Notes under the pieces: generated by a model
Seen by the model: the letters and a program-made list of their open reading frames with translations, nothing else
What the model was told of the DNA's origin: nothing
Database searches by the model: none
In this document: piece after piece, positions 7,020 through 15,398 of the stretch
Layout: every line of letters starts with the position of its first letter
Numbering within the stretch: position 1 is the first letter of the stretch
NCBI GenBank assembly: GCA_022601645.1
Contig: JAJACH010000002.1
Span: 509,696 to 562,971 of the forward strand
Source: Chlamydiia bacterium
GTDB lineage: Bacteria > Chlamydiota > Chlamydiia > Chlamydiales > Simkaniaceae
Length of the DNA: 53,276 bases
Direction of reading: 5' to 3'
Made by a program: the position numbers and the translations under genes

Positions 7020-8336
7020 GTGGGTATGGATAGTATTAAATTAGAGAAAAGTCCGGTAAAAAAGAGTTTTTCAGAGGGGCTTCAATGGGTGAAGCATATT
7101 GATTACAATGTGAAAAAGCAGTCGTACGCTATGATTGTAATTATGGTTATGGTGATGATTGGCATGGACAATATACAAAATCAAATTTCGGATAGATCCA
7201 GTGAGCAATCAACGACATCAGGTGCTCAGACGCTTTCAGCTCAGATTCAGAATTTTATTAATAAGGATTTAGCTGCGGTAACTAAGACGAAAAATGGGCT
7301 TGATTGGACTAAATCGGGTAATGTTAGTAATTTACAGTCATTTATGAAGAATGTTTACAGCATGTTTTATTCATCAACATCTGGAAATTCAGATGAAACT
7401 TGGGGTGATTTAACCTTGTTTTTACCAGATGGCTCTTCGATTCCATTAATGGAAAATACAGGAACAAAAGCTGCTCCTAAATGGCAGATTAACGGCGCTC
7501 TTTCAAAGTTTTTTCAGGATATGAGGTCTTGGCTGTCTCCGTCTTTAGGTGATGGTCCTATCAATTGGCCGGATGTGCATTCGCTTCTTGCTCAGTCTGG
7601 GAAAAGAAATCCTCAGGTTTTAGCTCCTAGATTGCCTTCTGACCATTATTCTTCGACAGACTCTGGTGAAGAGGCGGGTCGCTCTGAGCTTTCTAAGATG
7701 AAAGTTCCGATGATATTTTTGCTTGCGTTTAAGAAGTTACAGACGCTTGTTGATACGGATTATGACCTAACCGCATCAGGCGTAACTGGTTCTTCTTTAG
7801 AGAGTTTGTTTGGCTCCTTCTCCTCAGATGCAGGGCTGCAAGGTTTGCAGACGCTTTTTAACGATATGAATAAAAATTCAAGTGAAACGCCTTGGAAGGG
7901 TTATACTTCTAATTACAATTTTCTTCAGACGATACAGTTCTATGTTCGAGCAAATAATAAAGACCCTATGCGTTGGCTTTGGTTTTCACCTGGAAATACT
8001 CCCCCACTTCCTTCGACTGGAACTAAGGGTGATGCGATTGCGACATATGCAACAACGGCCATGGAAGCTACCTTCAATACTTGGGGGATACAGCACTATG
8101 CGAATAAGAATCCCGCTAGTGGTAGCGGTCCTATAACCCCTCAGTCACCGCTAGATCTCTTCTCAACAGATGCCGGTCAGGCTCAGACTTATCTTCAGTC
8201 TGCCACTCAGTCGAATACAGCTCAAATTCAACAGGATATTCAGACGAATGAGTCATATGATAAGGTGGGACAAACGATTGTGTCTTCTGTGTCAAAATCA
8301 ACACAATCGATGGTGAGTAATCAAAAGGCGTCTTAA
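7020..8336 (+). CDS. L2: L-family protein with N-terminal hydrophobic anchor
   Basis: 438 residues from GTG 7020 (6 nt after AGAGGG); ATG 7026 is an equally possible start. Upstream TTG starts would lie very close to the transcription start. A polar 35-residue N-terminus leads to a hydrophobic segment (A-M-I-V-I-M-V-M-V-M-I, about 38-50). After it come M-D-N-I-Q-N-Q-I-S-D-R-S-S, a variable region rich in Asn/Ser/Trp, the block L-A-F-K-K-L-Q-T-L-V-D-T-D-Y, the block F-N-T-W-G-I-Q-H-Y, and the most conserved C-terminal helix (D-A-G-Q-A-Q-T-Y-L-Q). Family unknown. The shared anchor and helical tail with a variable middle suggest surface-exposed or translocated subunits. Confidence 0.85.
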   Translation: MGMDSIKLEKSPVKKSFSEGLQWVKHIDYNVKKQSYAMIVIMVMVMIGMDNIQNQISDRSSEQSTTSGAQTLSAQIQNFINKDLAAVTKTKNGLDWTKSGNVSNLQSFMKNVYSMFYSSTSGNSDETWGDLTLFLPDGSSIPLMENTGTKAAPKWQINGALSKFFQDMRSWLSPSLGDGPINWPDVHSLLAQSGKRNPQVLAPRLPSDHYSSTDSGEEAGRSELSKMKVPMIFLLAFKKLQTLVDTDYDLTASGVTGSSLESLFGSFSSDAGLQGLQTLFNDMNKNSSETPWKGYTSNYNFLQTIQFYVRANNKDPMRWLWFSPGNTPPLPSTGTKGDAIATYATTAMEATFNTWGIQHYANKNPASGSGPITPQSPLDLFSTDAGQAQTYLQSATQSNTAQIQQDIQTNESYDKVGQTIVSSVSKSTQSMVSNQKAS

Positions 8337-8425
8337 GTCGTTTACATTCAGTAAGTGAGCTTAAGTCGTTTAGTGTGATAGCGATGCAAGTTCGGAATTG
8401 AGAAATAGAGTTTTTGTTAGTCTTG

Positions 8426-8468
8426 GGACTGCGCTGATAATAAGTAAGTTACGGCGCGGTCCTTTTTT
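8426..8468 (+). terminator. Intrinsic terminator after L2
   Basis: GGACTGCGC (8426-8434) pairs with GCGCGGTCC (8454-8462) with one G-T wobble. Six Ts follow. Confidence 0.85.
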
Positions 8469-8490
8469 ATAAAATAAATATTTTAATAAT

Positions 8491-8656
8491 TGATTGTTAG
8501 TGGGTTAGGATAAAGCATACTTAACTAAATGCTTGGTTGTTAGTTACTTGAGTTTATTGGTAAAAAAATATTTGAATGTGATATAATCGTTACCTAGGGC
8601 GCGGATTATTCGTATGAAGCCTTTAGAAAGAAGAGAGAGAAAAGAGGGAGAGAAAA
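8491..8656 (+). promoter_or_regulatory. Promoter region of L3
   Basis: TGATTGTTAGTGGGTTAGG (8491-8509) is the best copy of the upstream motif. TTGGTA (8557-8562) and TATAAT (8582-8587) are separated by 19 nt; this block is almost identical to that before L4. The rest of the 320-nt L2-L3 gap holds only the terminator and a purine-rich ribosome site. Confidence 0.65.
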
Positions 8657-10009
8657 ATGGGAACATCAAATATTCAACTAGACCAACCCCAGAAGAAGGC
8701 GATGACGACGAGTCAGATTGGCCTCTCAAGTGGGATTGGCATGATTAGAAAAGGTATGGATTGGAACGTACACAAGGTTTCGTTTGCCTACATTATAATC
8801 ATTATCATGGTTACGCTTGGTTTGGATAATATTCAAAACCAAATTTCTGATAGATCATCATACCAGAGGTCGTTGTCTGGCGGTCAGACGCTTGCAGCTG
8901 AAATTCAGAACTTTATCAACAAAGACTTGCAGGCTGTTGTAGGAAATGGAACGAGTGCTCATCCAGGCGCAAGAGGTCTTGACTGGGGAAAAGCTGGTAA
9001 TGTATCTAATTTGCAAGGGATGATGAAAAATATTTCCTCAATTTATTACTCAAATAACACTCAATCGTCAAGTGACACTTGGGGGTCGATGCAAGTGATT
9101 CTGCCCAATGGAACTGTGATTCCTCTTATGGAAAAAACTACAGGCGGTTACACCGTGGATCCCGCTTTACTTAGGTTTGCAAGAGAGATGCGTTCTTGGT
9201 TAACAGGGGCACCTGTTGGAGCGGTTGATTGGACAAAGTCAGGGGCGATTCCAGCGCTTGGTTCTGGTCAGTCTCAAACTGCTCGTTTACCAGGTGATAC
9301 ATACTCTAGTCAATCAGCTGCAATGGATGCGTTATTTGGGATGCAGCCTCCTCTTTATATGGTTCTTGCGTTTAAAAAACTCCAAAACCTTGTTGATACT
9401 GATTACAAGATTACGAAAGCTGAAATTGATGCAGCACCTGCTGCTGGAAAGCAGAGTAAACTACAGTCTCTTTTTGGAAGCTTTGATGCTTATGCTCCTT
9501 TGAAGGGGTTTAAATCGCTTTATAACGATATGAATACGAAAGCGACGTTTGATTATGAGACAGGTGTGCCGGTTTCCGTGAATTTCTTAAATGTTCTCGC
9601 GTACTACACAAGAGCTGATTACAATGACCCTCTCACAAATTTCTGGCATAATGTCGATACGAAGGTTTTACCAAAGCGAAATGGTGGTCAAAGCTTTCAG
9701 GATTGGATTAGTACCTTGAGCACAGGCTCCATGCAAGATACGTTTAATGTTTGGGGAGCTGATCACTACAACAACAAGAATCCTGCCTCAGGGAAGACGA
9801 CCTCTACTACCCCTCAATCTCAACTCGATGTAATCGCAACCGACGCTGGTCAAGCGCAGACTTACTCTCAAAGTGCGACTCAGGCAAATACGGCGCAGAT
9901 TACCCAGGATATTAATACGAGTCAGTCCGAAGATAAGGTGGTGCAAACGGTGGTTCAAAAGGCTTCTGAGTCGATTGCAGGTATGGTTAAAAACCAGAAC
10001 CCTACCTGA
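8657..10009 (+). CDS. L3: L-family protein with N-terminal hydrophobic anchor
   Basis: 450 residues from an ATG preceded by GAGGGAGAG. The hydrophobic segment is at about 43-57 (A-Y-I-I-I-I-I-M-V-T-L-G), followed by L-D-N-I-Q-N-Q-I-S-D-R-S-S and G-G-Q-T-L-A-A-E-I-Q-N-F-I-N-K-D-L. The central M-Q-P-P-L-Y-M-V-L-A-F-K-K-L-Q block and the C-terminal T-T-P-Q-S-Q-L-D ... D-A-G-Q-A-Q-T-Y-S-Q are shared with L4. The stop is TGA and lies inside the left arm of a palindromic repeat. L3 and L4 are the closest pair in the array (same spacer promoter, same Q-S-E-D-K-V-V-Q tail variant), so one probably arose from the other by duplication. Confidence 0.87.
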   Translation: MGTSNIQLDQPQKKAMTTSQIGLSSGIGMIRKGMDWNVHKVSFAYIIIIIMVTLGLDNIQNQISDRSSYQRSLSGGQTLAAEIQNFINKDLQAVVGNGTSAHPGARGLDWGKAGNVSNLQGMMKNISSIYYSNNTQSSSDTWGSMQVILPNGTVIPLMEKTTGGYTVDPALLRFAREMRSWLTGAPVGAVDWTKSGAIPALGSGQSQTARLPGDTYSSQSAAMDALFGMQPPLYMVLAFKKLQNLVDTDYKITKAEIDAAPAAGKQSKLQSLFGSFDAYAPLKGFKSLYNDMNTKATFDYETGVPVSVNFLNVLAYYTRADYNDPLTNFWHNVDTKVLPKRNGGQSFQDWISTLSTGSMQDTFNVWGADHYNNKNPASGKTTSTTPQSQLDVIATDAGQAQTYSQSATQANTAQITQDINTSQSEDKVVQTVVQKASESIAGMVKNQNPT

Positions 10010-10123
10010 TTTTGGTGGGTTTTGGGCTGGCTTCTTCGAGCTTCAGGGGCTGGCGCTGTGGCACCAAAGAGGCCCTTAAAACTTACCAAACTCACCACGA
10101 AAACCCACCCAAAAATACGGGGC
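10010..10123. repeat. Palindromic repeat, site 4
   Basis: The left arm (TTTTGGTGGGTTTTGGGCTGG) begins at the stop codon of L3. The centre is GCTGGCGCTGTGGCACC, and the right arm contains AAACTTACCAAACTCACC. It closely resembles site 1. Confidence 0.85.
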
Positions 10124-10155
10124 TTTGTCAATTTTACACATTTTTCTCAACCTTG

Positions 10156-10190
10156 GCTCTTCCTCTCAATGAGAGGAGGGGCTTTTTTTT
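10156..10190 (+). terminator. Intrinsic terminator downstream of L3
   Basis: GCTCTTCCTCTC (10156-10167) pairs with GAGAGGAGGGGC (10171-10182) using two G-T wobbles; eight Ts follow. It comes after the palindromic repeat, so the L3 transcript would include that repeat. Confidence 0.8.
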
Positions 10191-10386
10191 GGCTTTGGAA
10201 TTTTTTCGGGTTGTATCATTAAGTGGTTGATAGTAAGAGGTATGCGTGTTTTGGGGCGGGAGGGCGCTTTCTCTTATTTTTGAGGTAAAGAGTTGGGGTG
10301 GAGTTTGTTAAGAAATTATTTTAATTATGGGTATTTTGTTGTAATAGTTTGGTTAAGAATGGGTTACGGTGTTTGATGGGTCGATA

Positions 10387-10511
10387 GGTGACTGGTTAAG
10401 AGGGGGTTAGGAAAATTGGTAAAAAAATATTTGAATATGCTATAATTGCTACTTAGGGCGCTCGCTGTTTTGTGTGGAAGAGCCCCTAAGTTAAAGAGAG
10501 GGAGAGAAAAC
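10387..10511 (+). promoter_or_regulatory. Promoter and leader of L4
   Basis: AGGGGGTTAGG lies at 10401-10411. TTGGTA (10416-10421) and TATAAT (10441-10446) have a 19-nt spacer, as in L3. The leader can form ACTTAGGG/CCCCTAAGT (about 10451-10493) just before the purine-rich ribosome site. The remaining 10191-10386 shows no gene. Confidence 0.62.
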
Positions 10512-11936
10512 GTGGGAAAAAATTGTGGATGTATTGGTCAGCATGTGGCCAAAAACCACCAGAGGCTGTTTAATTCTGATAGGCAGAAAGTTAAGCTGGG
10601 TAGTGGTCTTCAAGGTCTAGGTATCTCAGACTTTGATCCAAGCAAAATTTCATATGCTTATATCGTGATTATGGTCATGGTTAAGTTCGGGATGGATAAC
10701 ATCCAAAATCAGATCTCAGATAGATCTAGTGAGCAGCAGACCTTATCAGGTGGTCAAACTCTTGCTGCAGAAATTCAAAACTTCATCAATAAAGACTTAG
10801 CCGCTGTTGCAGGAAATGGTACAGCTACTCATCCAGGAGCGGTAGCTCTTGACTGGTCAAAACCAGGAAATCTTTCAAATCTACAATCGATGATGAAGAA
10901 CATTTCATCACTCTTTTACTCCAATAATACAGGTGCCAAAAATGACACTTGGGGTTCGATGGAAATTATTCTTCCAAATGGTACAACAATTCCCCTGATG
11001 ACAGAAAATGCCAATGGAAGCTTCTCTGTTGATCCAGCACTTGGTGGGTTTGTCACTCAGCTTCGTAATTGGATGCAGACGATTCCTACAACACCAACTG
11101 GTAATGTTAATTGGAATCCAGCGAAAAATGGTAATATCCGAGGGTTAGGATCTGGTGCGGGTTCTCTAACGCATGCTTCTAGGCTTCCATCAGATGAGTA
11201 TGCAAGTCCACAGGCTGCAATGAAAGCGTTGTTTGGGATGCAACCCCCACTATATGTGCTTTTAGCCTTTAAAAAATTACAGACTTTAGTTGATACAGAC
11301 TACAAGCTAACTAAAGCGGATATTGAGTCATCTGGAGTAAGTTCGACTGCCTTAATGAAGCTTTTTGGGAGTTTTGATAGTAATGCCCCTCTAAAAGGAT
11401 TGAAGTCGCTATATAATGATATGCAATCGGCAGCGCCTGTTAATATAAATTGGGACACAACTCACGTTGCTGCTTGTTCTTTCTTAAGTGCAATTCAATT
11501 CTATACGCGAGCTTACTATAACGACCCAATGACAGGTTTTTGGCATAAACCTGCTCTGAATGACCCAGTAGCTCCTCCTATTAATTCATCAGAGCAAACT
11601 TGGCGAGATTACTTTGTTCAAACTACTAATGGGATACCAGGTCGCGCGAATTATGCAATGGGTGGAATATTTAATGTTTGGGGTATTCAGCACTATAATA
11701 ACAAGAATCCACCATCAGGAACGACAACAAGTACGACTCCCCAATCGCCACTCGATATTATTGCGACCGATGCGGGTCAGGTTCAGACCTATTCACAAAG
11801 TGCAACTCAATCGAATACTGCTGAGATTCAACAGGATATTCAGACAAGTCAATCCGAGGATAAGGTTGTTCAAAGTATTGTTCAGCAGGTTTCTCAATCG
11901 ACTTCCAATACGGTCAAAAACCAGCTCGTCACCTGA
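10512..11936 (+). CDS. L4: L-family protein with N-terminal hydrophobic anchor
   Basis: 474 residues from GTG 10512, chosen because GAGAGGGAGAG lies just upstream; a TTG further up (10446) would fall on the -10 element and is rejected. The N-terminus is about 20 residues longer than in L3 and has two Cys. The hydrophobic segment (A-Y-I-V-I-M-V-M-V-K-F-G) precedes M-D-N-I-Q-N-Q-I-S-D-R-S-S. All family blocks follow in order, ending in Q-D-I-Q-T-S-Q-S-E-D-K-V-V-Q. The TGA stop again abuts a palindromic repeat. Role unknown; likely the same location and partners as L3. Confidence 0.86.
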   Translation: MGKNCGCIGQHVAKNHQRLFNSDRQKVKLGSGLQGLGISDFDPSKISYAYIVIMVMVKFGMDNIQNQISDRSSEQQTLSGGQTLAAEIQNFINKDLAAVAGNGTATHPGAVALDWSKPGNLSNLQSMMKNISSLFYSNNTGAKNDTWGSMEIILPNGTTIPLMTENANGSFSVDPALGGFVTQLRNWMQTIPTTPTGNVNWNPAKNGNIRGLGSGAGSLTHASRLPSDEYASPQAAMKALFGMQPPLYVLLAFKKLQTLVDTDYKLTKADIESSGVSSTALMKLFGSFDSNAPLKGLKSLYNDMQSAAPVNINWDTTHVAACSFLSAIQFYTRAYYNDPMTGFWHKPALNDPVAPPINSSEQTWRDYFVQTTNGIPGRANYAMGGIFNVWGIQHYNNKNPPSGTTTSTTPQSPLDIIATDAGQVQTYSQSATQSNTAEIQQDIQTSQSEDKVVQSIVQQVSQSTSNTVKNQLVT

Positions 11937-12186
11937 TTTTTGGGGTGTTTTCGGGCGATTTTGGTAGGTTTTGGGCTGGTCCCTGCAGGTTGCAGGGACT
12001 GGCGCTACGGCACGCTTTGGGGGTTGTTTTGGCTAATTTTAACTCCTTTTGGCTGGCCCATGCAGAGCATGGGCAGGCGCTTCGGCCCTTTGGGCCCACA
12101 AAGTAGTTAAACTTAGCTCAAAAAACCTCCCAAAGCCAAGGTGCCCTCAAAACTTACCAAACTCACCGCGAAAACCCTCCCAAAAA
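11937..12186. repeat. Palindromic repeat, site 5 (split by a nested copy)
   Basis: The outer copy begins at the L4 stop codon with TTTTGGTAGGTTTTGGGCTGG. It is interrupted after GGCGCTACGGCAC and resumes as AAGGTGCCCTCAAAACTTACC. Without 12014-12136 it would be about 127 bp, the usual length. Confidence 0.8.
12014..12136. mobile_element. Nested palindromic element inside site 5
   Basis: 123 bp with terminal inverted sequence GCTTTGGGGG / CCTCCCAAAGC. Further complementary blocks include GGCTAATTTTAACTCC with ACTTAGCTC-type sequence, and GGCCCATGC with GCATGGGC. No coding capacity. It behaves like a non-autonomous, MITE-like repeat inserted in a relative; no target duplication is obvious. Confidence 0.6.
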
Positions 12187-12251
12187 TACTGGTCTTCGAT
12201 GACTCGGGTATCTGTAAGTTACGTTCTTTCCCGCTTTTTGCGGATCTTTTG

Positions 12252-12283
12252 CTGGCTCTTTGTTTAACAAAGGGCCAGTTTTT
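12252..12283 (+). terminator. Intrinsic terminator upstream of L5
   Basis: CTGGCTCTTTG (12252-12262) pairs with CAAAGGGCCAG (12268-12278) with one G-T wobble, then five Ts. The stretch from here to L5 (12284-12447) shows no clear GGGTTAGG motif or consensus promoter. Confidence 0.85.
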
Positions 12284-12447
12284 CTTGGTGGTTTTGTAAG
12301 TGCTTGAATGTGTGTGGGATGGGGGATTATGTTAAGTTTTTCTTTTTCAAATATTTAAGATATGTTAAGATTTAACTAAGGGGTGGTTTGGCTTTATGAG
12401 TTTTTACCACAATATTTGACTTTGGAAGCGATTAATTCGGGGGGATT

Positions 12448-13872
12448 ATGGCTAACGCACAACAGGTTCCAAATGCTTTGGAGCAAGTAAGCCCAAATGG
12501 TAAGTTACACGAAAAGGCTGTTTTACAAAGATCCAGGCAGTATGGCTGTCAGGGATCGGGTTTAGAAGAGGCTATAGAATCGATTGTTCATGGGAAAACA
12601 TCGGTTAAGAAGATCAATTATGCTCTAGTTGTCATCATGGTTATGGTTCTAATTGGAATGGATGGCATGCAGGATCAGATTGCTGACCGCTCGAATGCTC
12701 AGAACAAGGTGTCTGGGCTACAGACGAATGCGGCTCAGATGGAAAATTATATCAATAAGCTTCTACAGCAGGTCACGAAAGGTGGGGGTCCGTCAGGTGG
12801 AGGCGGTTTGCCCAGCGATTTTTATAAAACTGGTAAGCCGGGGGCTCCTCAGAATGTTGCTCAGTTACAAAGTTTCATGAAAGAGGTTTACAAGATGTTC
12901 TACAGTTATCAGGATCCAAGTGGTGGCTCTAGTGATACCTGGCAGAATGCGGAGATCATTCTTCCTAAGCCGATTATGGTAAATGGAAAAGAGGTGAAGG
13001 TGATTCACATGTACAACAGTGATGGAACTGCTAATAAGCAGTTTCGGCAGTTTTTTGTGAAGTTACGCGAAGAGATTGATCCTTCGATTACTCAGGAGTC
13101 TTGGTATGACAAGTCGTCAGGGGCGATTGATTGGCCGAAGGCGAAGGCGGCGGGTTATTCGGGAATCAGGTTGCCTTGGGATACGTTTAGTACGGATGCG
13201 AAGACGAATGCTGCGGATCAGGCGGCGTTTGCAAAGATGCAGATGCCGGGGATTATGCAGATGGCTTTGGCTCAGCTACAGGTCAAGATGGACACGGATT
13301 ATGGTGTTAGCTCTGTAGATGATGCTACTTTTATGAAGGTTTTTGGCGATTTCGCTAGTAATTCAGGGATTGCGGGCCTTTCTTCAATGTATCAACAGCT
13401 TAATTCTCAGATGAGTAAGTTTGGGATGGATAATTCTGATCTTCCTGGCTGGGTTATGCCAACAGGGATTTCTGGCAGTGGGAACAGTTACAATGGCTCG
13501 CTTTTAGACATTATTGTTGATTATGTGAGGAGTCAGTCAAAGGATTTTGCGGGTCAAAATCCGACGGTCAGTGGCCAAAATACCGATTTACACTTGATGG
13601 AAGGGGCCATGGAGTATTTGGCACACCTCCATTATTTAGCAAAAGATCAGGGGAGTTCAACGAGTTCGACCCCTACAGACTCTCCGCTTGACGACTTTAC
13701 AAGTACGGCAGCTCAGGCTCAGACCTACTTACAGACGCAGACGCAGACAAATACTGCGGAGATTCAACAAGACATTCAGACGAATCAGTCTTATGACAAA
13801 ATTGGACAGACGATTGTGTCGTCTGTCACGCAAGGAACAAAGACAATGGTATCTAACCAGATGGCTAGATAA
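12448..13872 (+). CDS. L5: divergent L-family protein, first gene of cassette 2
   Basis: 474 residues from ATG after GGGGGG-rich sequence. The hydrophobic segment (A-L-V-V-I-M-V-M-V-L-I-G, about 55-67) is followed by M-D-G-M-Q-D-Q-I-A-D-R-S-N, so it is the most diverged member. A Gly/Pro-rich insert follows; the middle block is L-A-Q-L-Q-V-K-M-D-T-D-Y, and the C-terminal A-Q-A-Q-T-Y-L-Q...I-Q-Q-D-I-Q-T-N-Q-S-Y-D-K is retained. It is only 18 nt ahead of cassette gene A2, with no terminator between them. This is the best evidence that the L proteins and the A-E proteins belong to the same system. Confidence 0.86.
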   Translation: MANAQQVPNALEQVSPNGKLHEKAVLQRSRQYGCQGSGLEEAIESIVHGKTSVKKINYALVVIMVMVLIGMDGMQDQIADRSNAQNKVSGLQTNAAQMENYINKLLQQVTKGGGPSGGGGLPSDFYKTGKPGAPQNVAQLQSFMKEVYKMFYSYQDPSGGSSDTWQNAEIILPKPIMVNGKEVKVIHMYNSDGTANKQFRQFFVKLREEIDPSITQESWYDKSSGAIDWPKAKAAGYSGIRLPWDTFSTDAKTNAADQAAFAKMQMPGIMQMALAQLQVKMDTDYGVSSVDDATFMKVFGDFASNSGIAGLSSMYQQLNSQMSKFGMDNSDLPGWVMPTGISGSGNSYNGSLLDIIVDYVRSQSKDFAGQNPTVSGQNTDLHLMEGAMEYLAHLHYLAKDQGSSTSSTPTDSPLDDFTSTAAQAQTYLQTQTQTNTAEIQQDIQTNQSYDKIGQTIVSSVTQGTKTMVSNQMAR

Positions 13873-13890
13873 TACAGAAGGGGACTAGAA

Positions 13891-15396
13891 ATGGTAGGAC
13901 AAGTATCAAGACAGGCAGCAGCAGCGGTGCCAGTACACGGAACAGGCCAACACGGTACACACGAAGCACGCTCAAAAGATGGAACGCTTGCGGTTGTTGC
14001 TAAAGATGGAAAAAAGACGCACAAAAAGCGCAAGCCGCGCTTTTACAAAGAGGCGCCTAAGGCAAATCGGAGTTTTCATGCAGCGCATCACGGAGCTGTT
14101 ATTGGTGCGCACATTAACAAGTTAACGCGTGATGAGCAGATTGGTGCGCTCAATAAGCTTGGGCTGAATTTCAACTCAGAAGAGGGTAGGAAGCAAATTA
14201 AAGGCCTGCTGCAACAGGCGCAAAATAGGATCAGTCAACCGTCAGGGCGACGTGATGTGTTTTTTGCGGTTGCGATTGTGGCGTTTATGCTCGCGGCGGT
14301 CAAAGGGAATAACGCTGAGATGATGGCAGGTGTTGGTGCGGTAAAGCTCCAGCAAAATGCTCTTAAAGGCGCAGAGGCGCAGCTTGGCTCGATTCAGACG
14401 CAGCTTACGAAAGCGATTGGGAAGATGGACACGGAGCTTCATCCCCATCACTCGTGGCTTTCATGGGGCATCCCGCTATTTATTGGCATAGGGGCGCTTG
14501 CTCTTGGCCCAGCGCTTGGCGCTTTGGCAGAAGGGGCTGGTGCGGTGCTTTGTACCGCTTTTGAAGCCATGTCTGGCTTTGTGGATGCAGGAGCTGATGT
14601 TGCCGTTGAAGGCGCTGTTGATACAACTGTTGAGACGACTGTAGATTCTTCAAGTACCTTTGCAGCAGGTGGTGGCGATGATATTGGTAACTTAGACGAT
14701 GCTGTGGAAGATACCTATGAGGAAGGAGCTCAGGGTGGCGGCGGAGGCGGTTTAGGAGTAGATGACTCAGATGCAGCTGAGGCAAATCAGGCAAAAGAGG
14801 CAAATACTCAGGAGGCAGAAGCCAAGTTACAGCGGGCTAATGCGGATGAAACAGGAAATGATTTAAATAGGATTGAAGAGGCGGAATCAGGCAATGAAGG
14901 TGATGATGGAAAGGTAAAGGTTACGAAGACCGGAGACAACGAATATGAAGACAGCAATGGAAGAAAATATCGCCAAAAAGATGACAAATGGGAAAAAGAA
15001 TCGAATAGCCGTAAGAGATGGAGAGATTGGAAAAACAACCGCTTAAGCTCAATTAAAGGCGAAGGGGAAAATGGCGTACTCGGTAGATACCTTCCAGGAA
15101 TGAAATCTGCAGCTGCAGCGCCGATGCTTGCGATGACGTCGGTACCAATTGTGCAGCAAGAGTTAACAAGCACAGCGGGAATGAAAGCGTATCAAGATGC
15201 GGATGGTGCAAGCCAAACTGCGCAGATTCAATCAGGACAGGTGAAGATCAAGACGCAAGAAGAACAGACAGCGATGAGTACGATTCAGCAACAGAACATT
15301 ACATCAGCTGAGAATGCGAACAACACGATTGCTTCAGAGACCTATCAGGCACTTCAGGCGATTTCGCAAATTGGAAGTTTAGGACAAGGAGGTTAA
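13891..15396 (+). CDS. Cassette protein A, copy 2 (two hydrophobic segments)
   Basis: 501 residues, giving the full-length form of the truncated gene at the window start. Residues 1-60 are Ala/His/Lys-rich and basic, with no signal peptide. Hydrophobic segment 1 is at about 124-138 (F-F-A-V-A-I-V-A-F-M-L-A-A-V) and segment 2 at about 192-220 (G-I-P-L-F-I-G-I-G-A-L-A-L-G-P-A-L-G). The region 230-335 is acidic, Gly-rich and probably unstructured. Residues 378-406 contain K-R-W-R-D-W-K followed by a motif nearly identical to copy 1, even at the DNA level. The tail is a Gln-rich helix ending A-L-Q-A-I-S-Q-I-G-S. The architecture suits a pore-forming translocator; no family match is evident. Confidence 0.85.
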   Translation: MVGQVSRQAAAAVPVHGTGQHGTHEARSKDGTLAVVAKDGKKTHKKRKPRFYKEAPKANRSFHAAHHGAVIGAHINKLTRDEQIGALNKLGLNFNSEEGRKQIKGLLQQAQNRISQPSGRRDVFFAVAIVAFMLAAVKGNNAEMMAGVGAVKLQQNALKGAEAQLGSIQTQLTKAIGKMDTELHPHHSWLSWGIPLFIGIGALALGPALGALAEGAGAVLCTAFEAMSGFVDAGADVAVEGAVDTTVETTVDSSSTFAAGGGDDIGNLDDAVEDTYEEGAQGGGGGGLGVDDSDAAEANQAKEANTQEAEAKLQRANADETGNDLNRIEEAESGNEGDDGKVKVTKTGDNEYEDSNGRKYRQKDDKWEKESNSRKRWRDWKNNRLSSIKGEGENGVLGRYLPGMKSAAAAPMLAMTSVPIVQQELTSTAGMKAYQDADGASQTAQIQSGQVKIKTQEEQTAMSTIQQQNITSAENANNTIASETYQALQAISQIGSLGQGG

Positions 15397-15398
15397 TC

